Part shown: piece by piece, positions 16,727-23,276 of the stretch
Layout: every line of letters starts with the position of its first letter
Numbering within the stretch: position 1 is the first letter of the stretch
NCBI RefSeq assembly: GCF_024199985.1
Contig: NZ_JANARS010000002.1
Location: 248,001 to 312,000, forward strand
Direction of reading: 5' to 3'
Length of the DNA: 64,000 nt
Source: Nocardioides pinisoli
GTDB lineage: Bacteria > Actinomycetota > Actinomycetes > Propionibacteriales > Nocardioidaceae
Made by a program: the position numbers and the translations under genes
Notes under the pieces: generated by a model
Told to the model about the DNA's origin: nothing
Seen by the model: the letters and a program-made list of their open reading frames with translations, nothing else
The model's database searches: none

Positions 16727-16810
16727 GTGAACGAGCGGAGCGAGCGAACAATCCAGGGCAGCGCGGGTCGAGCCTCATCGGCGCACGGAGCGAAGCGAGC
16801 ACGTCGATGA
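16727..16810 (+). repeat. Repeat-like insert forming a 27-codon ORF between ribonuclease and barstar
   Basis: AGGAGG (16713-16718) ends the ribonuclease gene and is ideally placed for GTG 16727. That start opens a 27-codon frame which ends TGA at 16808, overlapping the barstar ATG (ATGA). The DNA is built of GAGCGGAGCGAGCG and CGGAGCGAAGCGAGCACGTC, words typical of short interspersed actinobacterial repeats. The encoded peptide (rich in Arg, Ser, Ala) is not protein-like. I infer an insert that moved the barstar start away from its ribosome binding site and now couples translation through the small frame. Confidence 0.45.
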
Positions 16811-17241
16811 GCGGGCTTGCAGCCGTCCTGGCCGGGCACGAGCCGCCCGGCATCCACCTGTGGCACGGCGCCTTCGACGTCGCCGACGTACGCCACACCG
16901 TCGAGCACGCCGGCTGGGGCTTCGGCAGGGTCGACGGCTGGACCGAGGCGGCCACCAAGCCCGGCTTCCTCGCGGCGGTGGGGGAGGCGCTGGACTTCCC
17001 CGACCACTACGGGCAGAACTTCGACGCCCTCGCCGACTGCCTCCACGACATCGGGAGCGGTCGCGACGGCGTGGTCCTGCTGTGGGACGGCTGGGCGACC
17101 CTCGCCCGCGCCGACGAGAAGGCGTTCAGCATCGCCCTCAGCGTGCTGGGCTCGCGCGTCCACGCCGACCGCGGGGTGCCCTTCACGGTGCTGCTCCGCG
17201 GCGAGGGCCCGGTCGTGCCGGGTGTGACCAGCCTCGACTGA
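16807..17241 (+). CDS. Barstar-type ribonuclease inhibitor
   Basis: A 144-residue cytosolic protein of the barstar family. The core GIHLWHGAFDVADVRHTVEHAG, the PDHYGQNFDALADCLHDI helix (barstar inserts its Asp-rich helix into the barnase active site) and the C-terminal VPFTVLLRG strand are recognisable. It would protect the cell from the ribonuclease encoded just upstream. ATG 16807 overlaps the stop of the 27-codon frame and has no ribosome binding site of its own. The stop codon lies in a duplicated 14-bp word. Confidence 0.85.
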   Translation: MSGLAAVLAGHEPPGIHLWHGAFDVADVRHTVEHAGWGFGRVDGWTEAATKPGFLAAVGEALDFPDHYGQNFDALADCLHDIGSGRDGVVLLWDGWATLARADEKAFSIALSVLGSRVHADRGVPFTVLLRGEGPVVPGVTSLD

Positions 17242-17253
17242 CCAGCCTCGACT
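17226..17253. repeat. 14-bp tandem duplication across the barstar stop codon
   Basis: GACCAGCCTCGACT occurs twice in direct succession (17226-17239, 17240-17253). The stop TGA of barstar is formed at the junction. CCAGCC of the second copy can pair with GGCTGG at 17258-17263, a weak hairpin between the convergent genes. Confidence 0.7.
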
Positions 17254-17274
17254 GACCGGCTGGGGCGCCGCTGC

Positions 17275-18339
17275 TCAGACGGTGCGCTGGGTGGCGGCCG
17301 CTGCCAGCTCGACCAGCACGTCGCGGGCGTGCTCGTCGACGTCGGCCGCGCGCAGGGCCTCGACCGCGTGGCCGGACAGCTGCTCGATGACCGTCTCGAC
17401 CTGGGCGCGCGCTCCGGACTCCTCGATGATGGCCCGGAGCTCGTCGACGTCGGTGTCGGTGAGCGGGGTGCCGAGCGCGGCGTCCAGCCGCTCTGCGGCG
17501 GCCCGGGGGGCGGCGTCGAGCGCGAGGGCGACGAGCACCGTGCGCTTGCCCTCGACGAGGTCGTCGCCGGCCGGCTTGCCGGTCTGCTCGGGGTCGCCGA
17601 AGACGCCGAGCAGGTCGTCGCGCAGCTGGAACGCCTCACCCAGCGGCAGCCCGAAGCGGCTCAGCTGCTCGAGCTGCTGCGGGGTGGCCCCGCCGAGGGC
17701 GGCGCCGATGTGGATCGGTCGCTCGATCGAGTACTTCGCGGACTTGTAGCGCAGCACCGTCATGGCGGTGTCGACGTCGGCCCGCCCGCGCGCCTGCACG
17801 GACACGTCGAGGAACTGCCCCGCGATGACCTCGTTGCGGCACTGCTCGAAGAGGGCGAGCCCGGGCGCGACCTCCGCGGGCGGGAACCCGCTGCGCCGCA
17901 GCATGTCCTCGGCCCAGCCGAGCAGGAGGTCGCCGAGCAGGATCGCGGCGGCCGCGCCGTACTGCTCGGCGTCGCCGCGCCAGCCCGCGGCACGGTGCTC
18001 GGCCTCGAACGCGCGGTGGGTCGCGGGCCGGCCGCGGCGGGTGTCGGAGGCGTCCATGAAGTCGTCGTGGACGAGCGCGCTGGCGTGCAGCACCTCCAGC
18101 GAGGCACAGGCCCGGGCGAGCGCCGCGTCGTCGTCCACAGAGGGTCGGACCGCCCGGTGGCCCCAGTGGCAGAAGGCAGCCCGGAACCGCTTGCCCCCGC
18201 TGACCGCCGTACGCGCCTCGGCGATCAGCCGGCTCGCGTCCGGGCCGAGCGGGGCGAGCTCGGCGTCGCGCTCGTCGAGGAAGTCGTCGAGGACCGCCTG
18301 GACCCGGTCGCGGAAGTCGGCGGGGTCCCAGGTCGTCAC
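17275..18339 (-). CDS. Polyprenyl (geranylgeranyl-type) diphosphate synthase
   Basis: A 354-residue trans-isoprenyl diphosphate synthase that condenses isopentenyl diphosphate with allylic diphosphates. The first Asp-rich motif is HDDFMD (91-96), followed by DTRRGRPATH. The second is QLRDDLLGVFGD (238-249), and FRAAFCHWG is the IPP-binding region. Chain length cannot be read with certainty; geranylgeranyl or farnesyl products are likely, feeding quinone, carotenoid or lipid-carrier synthesis. GTG 18339 sits seven bases after a TAGGCT -10 box. It is divergent from metF and resembles the idsA2 position in M. tuberculosis. Confidence 0.9.
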   Translation of the reverse strand: MTTWDPADFRDRVQAVLDDFLDERDAELAPLGPDASRLIAEARTAVSGGKRFRAAFCHWGHRAVRPSVDDDAALARACASLEVLHASALVHDDFMDASDTRRGRPATHRAFEAEHRAAGWRGDAEQYGAAAAILLGDLLLGWAEDMLRRSGFPPAEVAPGLALFEQCRNEVIAGQFLDVSVQARGRADVDTAMTVLRYKSAKYSIERPIHIGAALGGATPQQLEQLSRFGLPLGEAFQLRDDLLGVFGDPEQTGKPAGDDLVEGKRTVLVALALDAAPRAAAERLDAALGTPLTDTDVDELRAIIEESGARAQVETVIEQLSGHAVEALRAADVDEHARDVLVELAAAATQRTV

Positions 18340-18346
18340 GCGCTGC

Positions 18347-18352
18347 AGCCTA
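18347..18352 (-). promoter_or_regulatory. -10 box of a leaderless promoter (polyprenyl synthase)
   Basis: TAGGCT on the minus strand, seven bases before GTG 18339. Confidence 0.55.
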
Positions 18353-18390
18353 ATGAGTGGGACGTGACCCGGACGCACCGCCGTGCTCCG

Positions 18391-18396
18391 TAGGCT
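18391..18396 (+). promoter_or_regulatory. -10 box of a leaderless promoter (metF)
   Basis: TAGGCT seven bases before ATG 18404; faces the polyprenyl synthase promoter in a 64-bp divergent spacer. Confidence 0.55.
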
Positions 18397-18403
18397 TCGG
18401 GGC

Positions 18404-19294
18404 ATGATCTCCGCACGCGGCCAGAGCATGCGCGACCTCCTCGCCCGGGGCGAGCGGTCGTTCTCCTTCGAGTTCTTCCCGCCCAAGGACGAGGCCGGTG
18501 AGGCGCAGCTGTGGCAGGCGATCACCGAGCTCGAGCCCTACGGTCCCACCTTCGTCTCGGTCACCTACGGCGCCGGCGGCACCACGCGCGACCGCACCGT
18601 CGCGATCACCGCACGGATCGCCCGCGAGACCAGCCTGCTCCCGGTCGCGCACCTCACCTGCGTCGGCCACACCACCGACGAGCTCGCCGCGATCCTCGAC
18701 GACCTCCGCGCCGCGGGGGTGCACCACGTGATGGCGTTGCGCGGCGACCCGCCCGGCGGTCCGGGCTCACCGTGGACCCCCACCGACGGTGGCCTGACCT
18801 ATGCCAACGAGCTGGTGGCCCTGATCCGGGAGCGCGCCGACATGCGCATAGGCGTCGCCGCCTTCCCCGAGGGCCACGTCGACGCCGCGGACCTCGACCA
18901 CGACGCCCGGGTGCTGAAGGCCAAGTACGACGCCGGCGCGGAGTTCGCGGTGACCGAGATGGTGCTGCGTGCCTCCGACTACGTCGCGCTCGTCGAGCGG
19001 GCCGCGGCCGTGGGTGCCGACCTCCCGATCATCCCCGGCATCATGCCGATCCTGAACCTCCGCTCGATGGAGAGGATGGTGGAGCTGTCCCGCCGCGAGC
19101 TGCCCGAGGAGGTGTCCGCACGCCTGAGGCCCCACGCGGACGACCCGGCGCGGCTGCGTGCCGAGGGCATCGCGATCGCGACGGAGCTGTGCGAGACGCT
19201 GCTCGCGGCCGGTGCGCCGGGCCTGCACTTCTACACGCTCAACCGGTCCAGGGCGACGCGCGAGATCTTCGCCAACCTGCAGATCACGGTCTGA
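18404..19294 (+). CDS. metF: Methylenetetrahydrofolate reductase
   Basis: A 296-residue FAD-dependent TIM-barrel enzyme reducing 5,10-methylene- to 5-methyl-tetrahydrofolate for methionine synthesis. FSFEFFPPKDEAGEAQLW carries the catalytic Glu. TYGAGGTTRDRT, HVMALRGDPP and IPGIMPILN follow in family order, and the C-terminus ends with LHFYTLNRS, the substrate-binding strand. ATG 18404 is used because a -10 box lies seven bases before it; an in-frame ATG/CTG upstream adds only seven residues. Convergent with the flavoprotein gene, with a small CGACGG/CCGTCG hairpin at 19297-19314 between. Confidence 0.92.
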   Translation: MISARGQSMRDLLARGERSFSFEFFPPKDEAGEAQLWQAITELEPYGPTFVSVTYGAGGTTRDRTVAITARIARETSLLPVAHLTCVGHTTDELAAILDDLRAAGVHHVMALRGDPPGGPGSPWTPTDGGLTYANELVALIRERADMRIGVAAFPEGHVDAADLDHDARVLKAKYDAGAEFAVTEMVLRASDYVALVERAAAVGADLPIIPGIMPILNLRSMERMVELSRRELPEEVSARLRPHADDPARLRAEGIAIATELCETLLAAGAPGLHFYTLNRSRATREIFANLQITV

Positions 19295-19338
19295 GACGAC
19301 GGTTCCGGCCGTCGCCGCGACCACGACGGCGAGCCGGC

Positions 19339-20649
19339 CTACTGACGCGGCGCGCGGCCGACCATCTCGGCCACCAGCGCGGCGCTGAGCCCGGCGAACG
19401 GCAGTCCTGAGCCGGTGCTGGCGTGCGCCCCGGCCGCCAGGACGCCCGGGATCGGCGTACGCGGACCGAGCCGCGTGCGCGCCGTGCGGGGGCCCTGCCA
19501 CAGCACGCCGTGCGGGGACCCGCCCCAGGCCTCGACGAGGTCGCGCGGGCTGCGGTCGATGCGGGCGACGACCTGTGCCCGCACGTCGAGCCCGTGACGC
19601 GCCAGCGCGGTGAGCACGTCCTCGGCGACGCGGCCGCGTCCCAGCACCGTCCACGCCGCGGCACCGTCGGGCGCGCGACCCCCCGTGCGCACCACCAGCA
19701 GCGGGTCGCCGTGCAGCACGACCTCGTGGGGCAGGTCGGGCACGTCACCCTCGAGCGCGACGTGGCACACGACCGGCGGGAAGGCCGGCATCGTGCGCCG
19801 GACGTACGGCGCCAGGGCGGGCAGCCGTCGCGGGTCGATCGCGACGACCACGTGGTCGGCGTCGACCTCGCCACCGGGGGTCCGCACCGCGGCGACGCGC
19901 CCCTCGCGCACGATTAGGTCGGTGGCGGGCGTGCCGGTGAGCACCTCGACGCCGCGCAGCGCGAGCCGATCGGCCATCGCGACACCGAGGGCGGCGAGCC
20001 CGCCGGGGACCGTCCACGCCCCGAACCGTTGCTCGAGGTACACGTCGACCCCGGCGAGCACGGGCGCCTGGCGCGGGTCGTGACCGTCCATGACGACGCG
20101 GTGACCGGCGACCAGCCGCAGCCGTTCGTCGCGCAGCACGCGGCGCAGCCGCTTGTGCAGCGACTCGCGCCGGTCGAGCAGGGACAGGAGCTCGCGAGGC
20201 GCGACGTCCGGGTCGAAGGGGCGCTCGTACCACTCGCGGCGCAGCAGCTCCCACGGCTCACCGTAGGAGGCGACGTGGTCGACCCACTGCCGGCCCAAGC
20301 CCTCGCCGAGGGCCTCGAACGCGGCGAGCTGGGCGGCCCGCGACCCGCCGGGCAGCCGCAGCGCGGAGCCGTCCTGGAAGCGGTGCTCACGCACCAGGTC
20401 GAGCGGCTGGAGGTCCAGCTCGCGCTCGAGCGGCCTGCCCGACTTGCGGAACAGGTCGCGCACGACCGCGGGCAGCAGGGTGCTGGTCGGCCCCGCGTCC
20501 CACGTGAAGTCGTCGTGCTGCACCGTGCTCAGCGCGCCGCCCAGCTGCTGGGACCGCTCGAGGAGGGTGACGTCGTGCCCGAGCCGGGCCAGCCGGGCAG
20601 CGGCAGCCATGCCGCCGAAGCCGCCGCCGACCACCACCACACGAGCCAC
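19339..20649 (-). CDS. Phytoene desaturase-like FAD-dependent oxidoreductase
   Basis: A 436-residue flavoprotein. The N-terminal Rossmann motif VVVVGGGFGGMAAAARLARLG (GxGxxG) and downstream VTLLERSQQLGG bind FAD. The C-terminal PIPGVLAAGAHASTGSGLPFAGLSAALVAE is the matching FAD-contact region of CrtI/amine oxidase-type proteins. The mid-part GPTSTLLPAVVRDLF is typical of carotenoid desaturase relatives. Substrate unknown; no phytoene synthase gene is nearby, although a polyprenyl synthase gene is. GTG 20649 follows a TAGGGT -10 box by six bases. Confidence 0.85.
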   Translation of the reverse strand: MARVVVVGGGFGGMAAAARLARLGHDVTLLERSQQLGGALSTVQHDDFTWDAGPTSTLLPAVVRDLFRKSGRPLERELDLQPLDLVREHRFQDGSALRLPGGSRAAQLAAFEALGEGLGRQWVDHVASYGEPWELLRREWYERPFDPDVAPRELLSLLDRRESLHKRLRRVLRDERLRLVAGHRVVMDGHDPRQAPVLAGVDVYLEQRFGAWTVPGGLAALGVAMADRLALRGVEVLTGTPATDLIVREGRVAAVRTPGGEVDADHVVVAIDPRRLPALAPYVRRTMPAFPPVVCHVALEGDVPDLPHEVVLHGDPLLVVRTGGRAPDGAAAWTVLGRGRVAEDVLTALARHGLDVRAQVVARIDRSPRDLVEAWGGSPHGVLWQGPRTARTRLGPRTPIPGVLAAGAHASTGSGLPFAGLSAALVAEMVGRAPRQ

Positions 20650-20655
20650 GGGGGA

Positions 20656-20661
20656 ACCCTA
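20656..20661 (-). promoter_or_regulatory. -10 box of a leaderless promoter (FAD oxidoreductase)
   Basis: TAGGGT on the minus strand, six bases before GTG 20649; it lies in the 20-bp gap after the DUF4126 gene. Confidence 0.55.
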
Positions 20662-20669
20662 GGCGCCGC

Positions 20670-21260
20670 CTACACCACCTCGCGTGCCGGCTCCCGCCCC
20701 TTCCACCGCCGCCAGCCGCGGCGCGCCAGCCGGCCGACGACCAGAAGCAGGACCAGGCCGACGACGAGGAGGACGCCGGCGATCGCGGCGGCCGCCTGAG
20801 GGTGCTCGAGGGAGAACCACACCACCCCGAGCACGGCGACGTCCTCGGTGACGCTCGCCACGATGTTGGTCACCGGCTCCGGCGAGGAGTTGATGGCCAG
20901 CCGGCCGCCTGCCTTGGCGAGGTGGCTCAGCAGCGCCGTCCCGCCGCCCACCACGCCGAGCACGGCCTGGTCGAGCGAGGAGGCGTCGCCGGCGAGCAGC
21001 ACGCCGATCACCGCGCCCGCGGTGGGCCGCACGGCCGTCGAGATCGCGTCCCACGTGGAGTCGATGTAGGGGATCTTGTCGGCGACGAACTCCATCGCGA
21101 ACATGAAGCCGGCGGCCGCCAGGACGTCCCACCGGCCCAGCACGTCGGGGATCTCCGCGACGGACCCGAGCCGGTCCGCGATGCCCAGCACCAGCACGAC
21201 CAGGTAGGCGTTGATCCCGCTCGCCCACCCGCTGGAGAAGGTCAGGGCCAGGGCGTCCAT
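20670..21260 (-). CDS. DUF4126 family membrane protein
   Basis: A 196-residue membrane protein with about five helices. The start TFSSGWASGINAYLVVLVLGIADRLG and the block EFVADKIPYIDSTWDAIST are characteristic of DUF4126. Function unknown. ATG 21260 lies 13 bases after the stop of the YbaK-type gene, so the two form an operon driven by the promoter at 21754. The C-terminus is a basic tail (RRGWRRWKGR), probably cytoplasmic. Confidence 0.8.
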   Translation of the reverse strand: MDALALTFSSGWASGINAYLVVLVLGIADRLGSVAEIPDVLGRWDVLAAAGFMFAMEFVADKIPYIDSTWDAISTAVRPTAGAVIGVLLAGDASSLDQAVLGVVGGGTALLSHLAKAGGRLAINSSPEPVTNIVASVTEDVAVLGVVWFSLEHPQAAAAIAGVLLVVGLVLLLVVGRLARRGWRRWKGREPAREVV

Positions 21261-21273
21261 CAGCAGGTCACCG

Positions 21274-21747
21274 TCAGTCCACCTCGACCTCGACCGCGCC
21301 GGTCATCGCCACCAGCTCGTCGTAGGACGTCGAGAACACCGCGGCCGGGTGGCCGGCCGCCGCCCACACCACGTCGTGGCGGCGCAGCCACGGGTCGATC
21401 CAGGTGCGGATCGGTGCCGGGTGGTCGATGGGGGACACGCCGCCGATCACCTGCCCGGTGTGGCGACGGACGAAGTCGGGGTCGGCGCGCCGGAGCCGGC
21501 TGACGCCGATGCGCTCGGCCACGGCCGTCGTGTCGACCCGGTGGGCGCCCGAGGTGAGGATGAGGACGGGCTCGCCGTCGCCGTCGAAGAGCAGGCTGTT
21601 GGCGATGGCGCCGACCTCACACCCCAGTGCCGCCGCGGCGAGTGCGGCGGTGTGGGCGCTGTCGGGCAGGATGACGACGTCACCGGCGCCGCCTCGCCGG
21701 GTGAGGTCGCCTCGAAATGAGGTGATCGATGCGTGCTCGGACGACAT
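21274..21747 (-). CDS. YbaK/ProX-type aminoacyl-tRNA deacylase domain protein
   Basis: A 157-residue single-domain protein of the YbaK/aminoacyl-tRNA editing family, which hydrolyses mischarged tRNAs. Recognisable elements are the N-terminal helix, GCEVGAIANSLLF, the GGVSPIDHP loop and the FSTSYDELVAMTGA C-terminal strand-helix. The substrate tRNA is unknown. First gene of the pair with DUF4126. ATG 21747 has a TAGGCT -10 box six bases upstream and no ribosome binding site. Confidence 0.88.
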   Translation of the reverse strand: MSSEHASITSFRGDLTRRGGAGDVVILPDSAHTAALAAAALGCEVGAIANSLLFDGDGEPVLILTSGAHRVDTTAVAERIGVSRLRRADPDFVRRHTGQVIGGVSPIDHPAPIRTWIDPWLRRHDVVWAAAGHPAAVFSTSYDELVAMTGAVEVEVD

Positions 21748-21753
21748 GATGCG

Positions 21754-21759
21754 AGCCTA
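21754..21759 (-). promoter_or_regulatory. -10 box of a leaderless promoter (YbaK-DUF4126)
   Basis: TAGGCT on the minus strand, six bases before ATG 21747. Confidence 0.55.
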
Positions 21760-21795
21760 GCGACGAACGACGACGAGCCTCAGGGGAGTTCAAGG

Positions 21796-22263
21796 ATGGC
21801 GCGCGACCTGCCGGGATCCGTGGTCAACAGCATGCGAGTGCTGGGGCTGATCGTCGCCACCTCCGGGGTGATCACGCTGCTGATCTGGCTGATGCGCGAC
21901 GAGGTGATCCTCGGGTGGGCCGAGGGCAACCCGTCGGCGCAGGAGATCCTGGCCCAGGGCGGCATCGAGCAGCTGCGGGACAGCCCCATCGTCCCCGGCT
22001 TCGTCGCCCTGTCGGTGGTCGCCTTCGTCGGCTTCGCCGCGCTGGTGCTCGTGCTCGGCTCGTTCTTCGTCGGCGGCTATGCCTGGACCCGACCCGTCCT
22101 GACCGTCACTGCCGGCGTCGGCGTGCTGGTCGGCGTGGTCAGCCTCGACACCCACCTGCCGGCCGTCTTCGTGGTGCTCTCGGCGCTGGTCATCGTCGAG
22201 GGTCTCGTCCTCTCGTTCTTCCTCTGGCGGCGCGAGACCACCGCCTTCCTGCGCCGCGTCTGA
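21796..22263 (+). CDS. Small membrane protein of unknown function
   Basis: A 155-residue protein with four predicted helices (around 14-32, 67-90, 98-116, 120-140) and a basic C-terminal end (WRRETTAFLRR). I do not recognise a family. ATG 21796 is supported by AGGGGAG upstream and fits the first helix; the open frame to the left is overlap with the divergent promoter region. It lies just before the SOS promoter but ends 54 bases before it, with a small GCCGGT/ACCGGC hairpin at 22287-22306 between. Confidence 0.7.
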   Translation: MARDLPGSVVNSMRVLGLIVATSGVITLLIWLMRDEVILGWAEGNPSAQEILAQGGIEQLRDSPIVPGFVALSVVAFVGFAALVLVLGSFFVGGYAWTRPVLTVTAGVGVLVGVVSLDTHLPAVFVVLSALVIVEGLVLSFFLWRRETTAFLRRV

Positions 22264-22316
22264 GGCTCCTCGCGCCTGCCCGGGCTGCCGGTCCTGCACA
22301 ACCGGCGTCGCGGCTC

Positions 22317-22347
22317 TTGACGGGCTGTCGGTGGGGAGGAGTACCGT
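22317..22347 (+). promoter_or_regulatory. Promoter of the DUF6504-HEPN-dnaE2 operon
   Basis: TTGACG (22317-22322) and TACCGT (22342-22347) with 19-bp spacing, directly upstream of a LexA box. The transcript would have a leader of about 100 bases. Confidence 0.65.
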
Positions 22348-22356
22348 TCGGGGTGT

Positions 22357-22372
22357 TCGAACACGTGTTCGA
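22357..22372. promoter_or_regulatory. LexA (SOS) box
   Basis: TCGAACACGTGTTCGA is a perfect 16-bp palindrome matching the actinobacterial SOS consensus TCGAAC-N4-GTTCGA. It lies ten bases after the -10 box, over the expected transcription start, so LexA would block initiation until DNA damage. Confidence 0.9.
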
Positions 22373-22452
22373 TGCGACCCGGGTGGCGGTGACCTCGACC
22401 CCCACCGCGACCCGGGTCGGCCCCGGGGTCGACGGATGTGCGAGGAGGCGCG

Positions 22453-22812
22453 ATGAGGCAGTACGACGACCCCGTCGAGGTGCGGCGAGGCGAGGCGGAG
22501 GACCCCGACCAGTTCCTGTGGCGGGGCAGGCTGTGGAAGGTGCGCGCGGTGGTCGCGCACTGGGTGGAGACGGGCCCGTGGTGGCAGGCCGGCCCGGGAG
22601 GCGACCCGGGAGGCGGCCCAGAGAGCGGCGCGGAGGGCGACCGTCCGGCAGCGATCGACGACCTCGTCGCCGAGCGCGAGCTCTGGCGGGTGGAGGCCGG
22701 CCGGGGGATGGCCGGCCTCCGGCAGGCGGGCGAGGCGCAGTCCTACGGCGTCTTCGACCTCTCCTTCGACTGGTCCGACGGGCGCTGGCAGCTCGTCGGG
22801 TGCCTGGACTGA
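22453..22812 (+). CDS. DUF6504 family protein
   Basis: A 119-residue protein. The motif QFLWRGRLWKVRAVVAHWVE and the C-terminal GVFDLSFDWSDGRWQLVG match a small family found next to dnaE2/imuB-type polymerase genes in actinobacteria. Molecular role unknown. ATG 22453 is preceded by GAGGAGG at a good distance. It is the first gene of the LexA-controlled operon; the next gene starts 11 bases after its stop. Confidence 0.8.
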   Translation: MRQYDDPVEVRRGEAEDPDQFLWRGRLWKVRAVVAHWVETGPWWQAGPGGDPGGGPESGAEGDRPAAIDDLVAERELWRVEAGRGMAGLRQAGEAQSYGVFDLSFDWSDGRWQLVGCLD

Positions 22813-22823
22813 GGGGGCCGGTC

Positions 22824-23264
22824 ATGACCGCACCCAGCTCCCGCGCGGGCTTCGCGCCCGTCCCCGGACCGCACGTGCTGCCGGCGAGCGCCTACTCCTA
22901 CCTCGAGCGCTCGGCGACCTCGCTCCGCGACGCGATCACGGCCCGCGACGTGCCGACCCGCTACGCCTGTGCCCACGTCGCTGCCCTGTGCGCCGCCGCT
23001 GCGCTGCTCGCGGCCCGGGCCCGCCCGGCTCCGCGTGCCCGGCGGCAGAAGAACGCCTGGGTCCTGCTCGCCGAGGTGGCTCCCGAGCTGTCGGAGTGGG
23101 CGAGCTTCTTCGCCGCCGGTGCCGCCAAGCGCGCGGCCGCCGAGGCGGGGTCCACGCGGGCGGTGACGGAGCGGGAGGCCGACGACCTCGTGCGCGACGC
23201 CGACCGGTTCCTGGCCGTGGTCGAGCAGGCGCTCGGCCTGGTGCCGCACGCCAGCGTCGCCTGA
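22824..23264 (+). CDS. SAV_6107-type HEPN domain protein
   Basis: A 146-residue, mostly helical, Ala/Arg-rich protein. SAYSYLERSATSLRDAITA and TRYACAHVAALCAAAALLAARARP give the HEPN-like four-helix pattern of the SAV_6107 family, which occurs beside SOS polymerases in actinobacteria. Function unknown. It sits between DUF6504 and dnaE2 (11- and 12-bp gaps) and should be co-induced by DNA damage. ATG 22824 is the only sensible start; the longer open frame to the left overlaps two other genes. Confidence 0.78.
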   Translation: MTAPSSRAGFAPVPGPHVLPASAYSYLERSATSLRDAITARDVPTRYACAHVAALCAAAALLAARARPAPRARRQKNAWVLLAEVAPELSEWASFFAAGAAKRAAAEAGSTRAVTEREADDLVRDADRFLAVVEQALGLVPHASVA

Positions 23265-23276
23265 GGGCCGGCGAAG

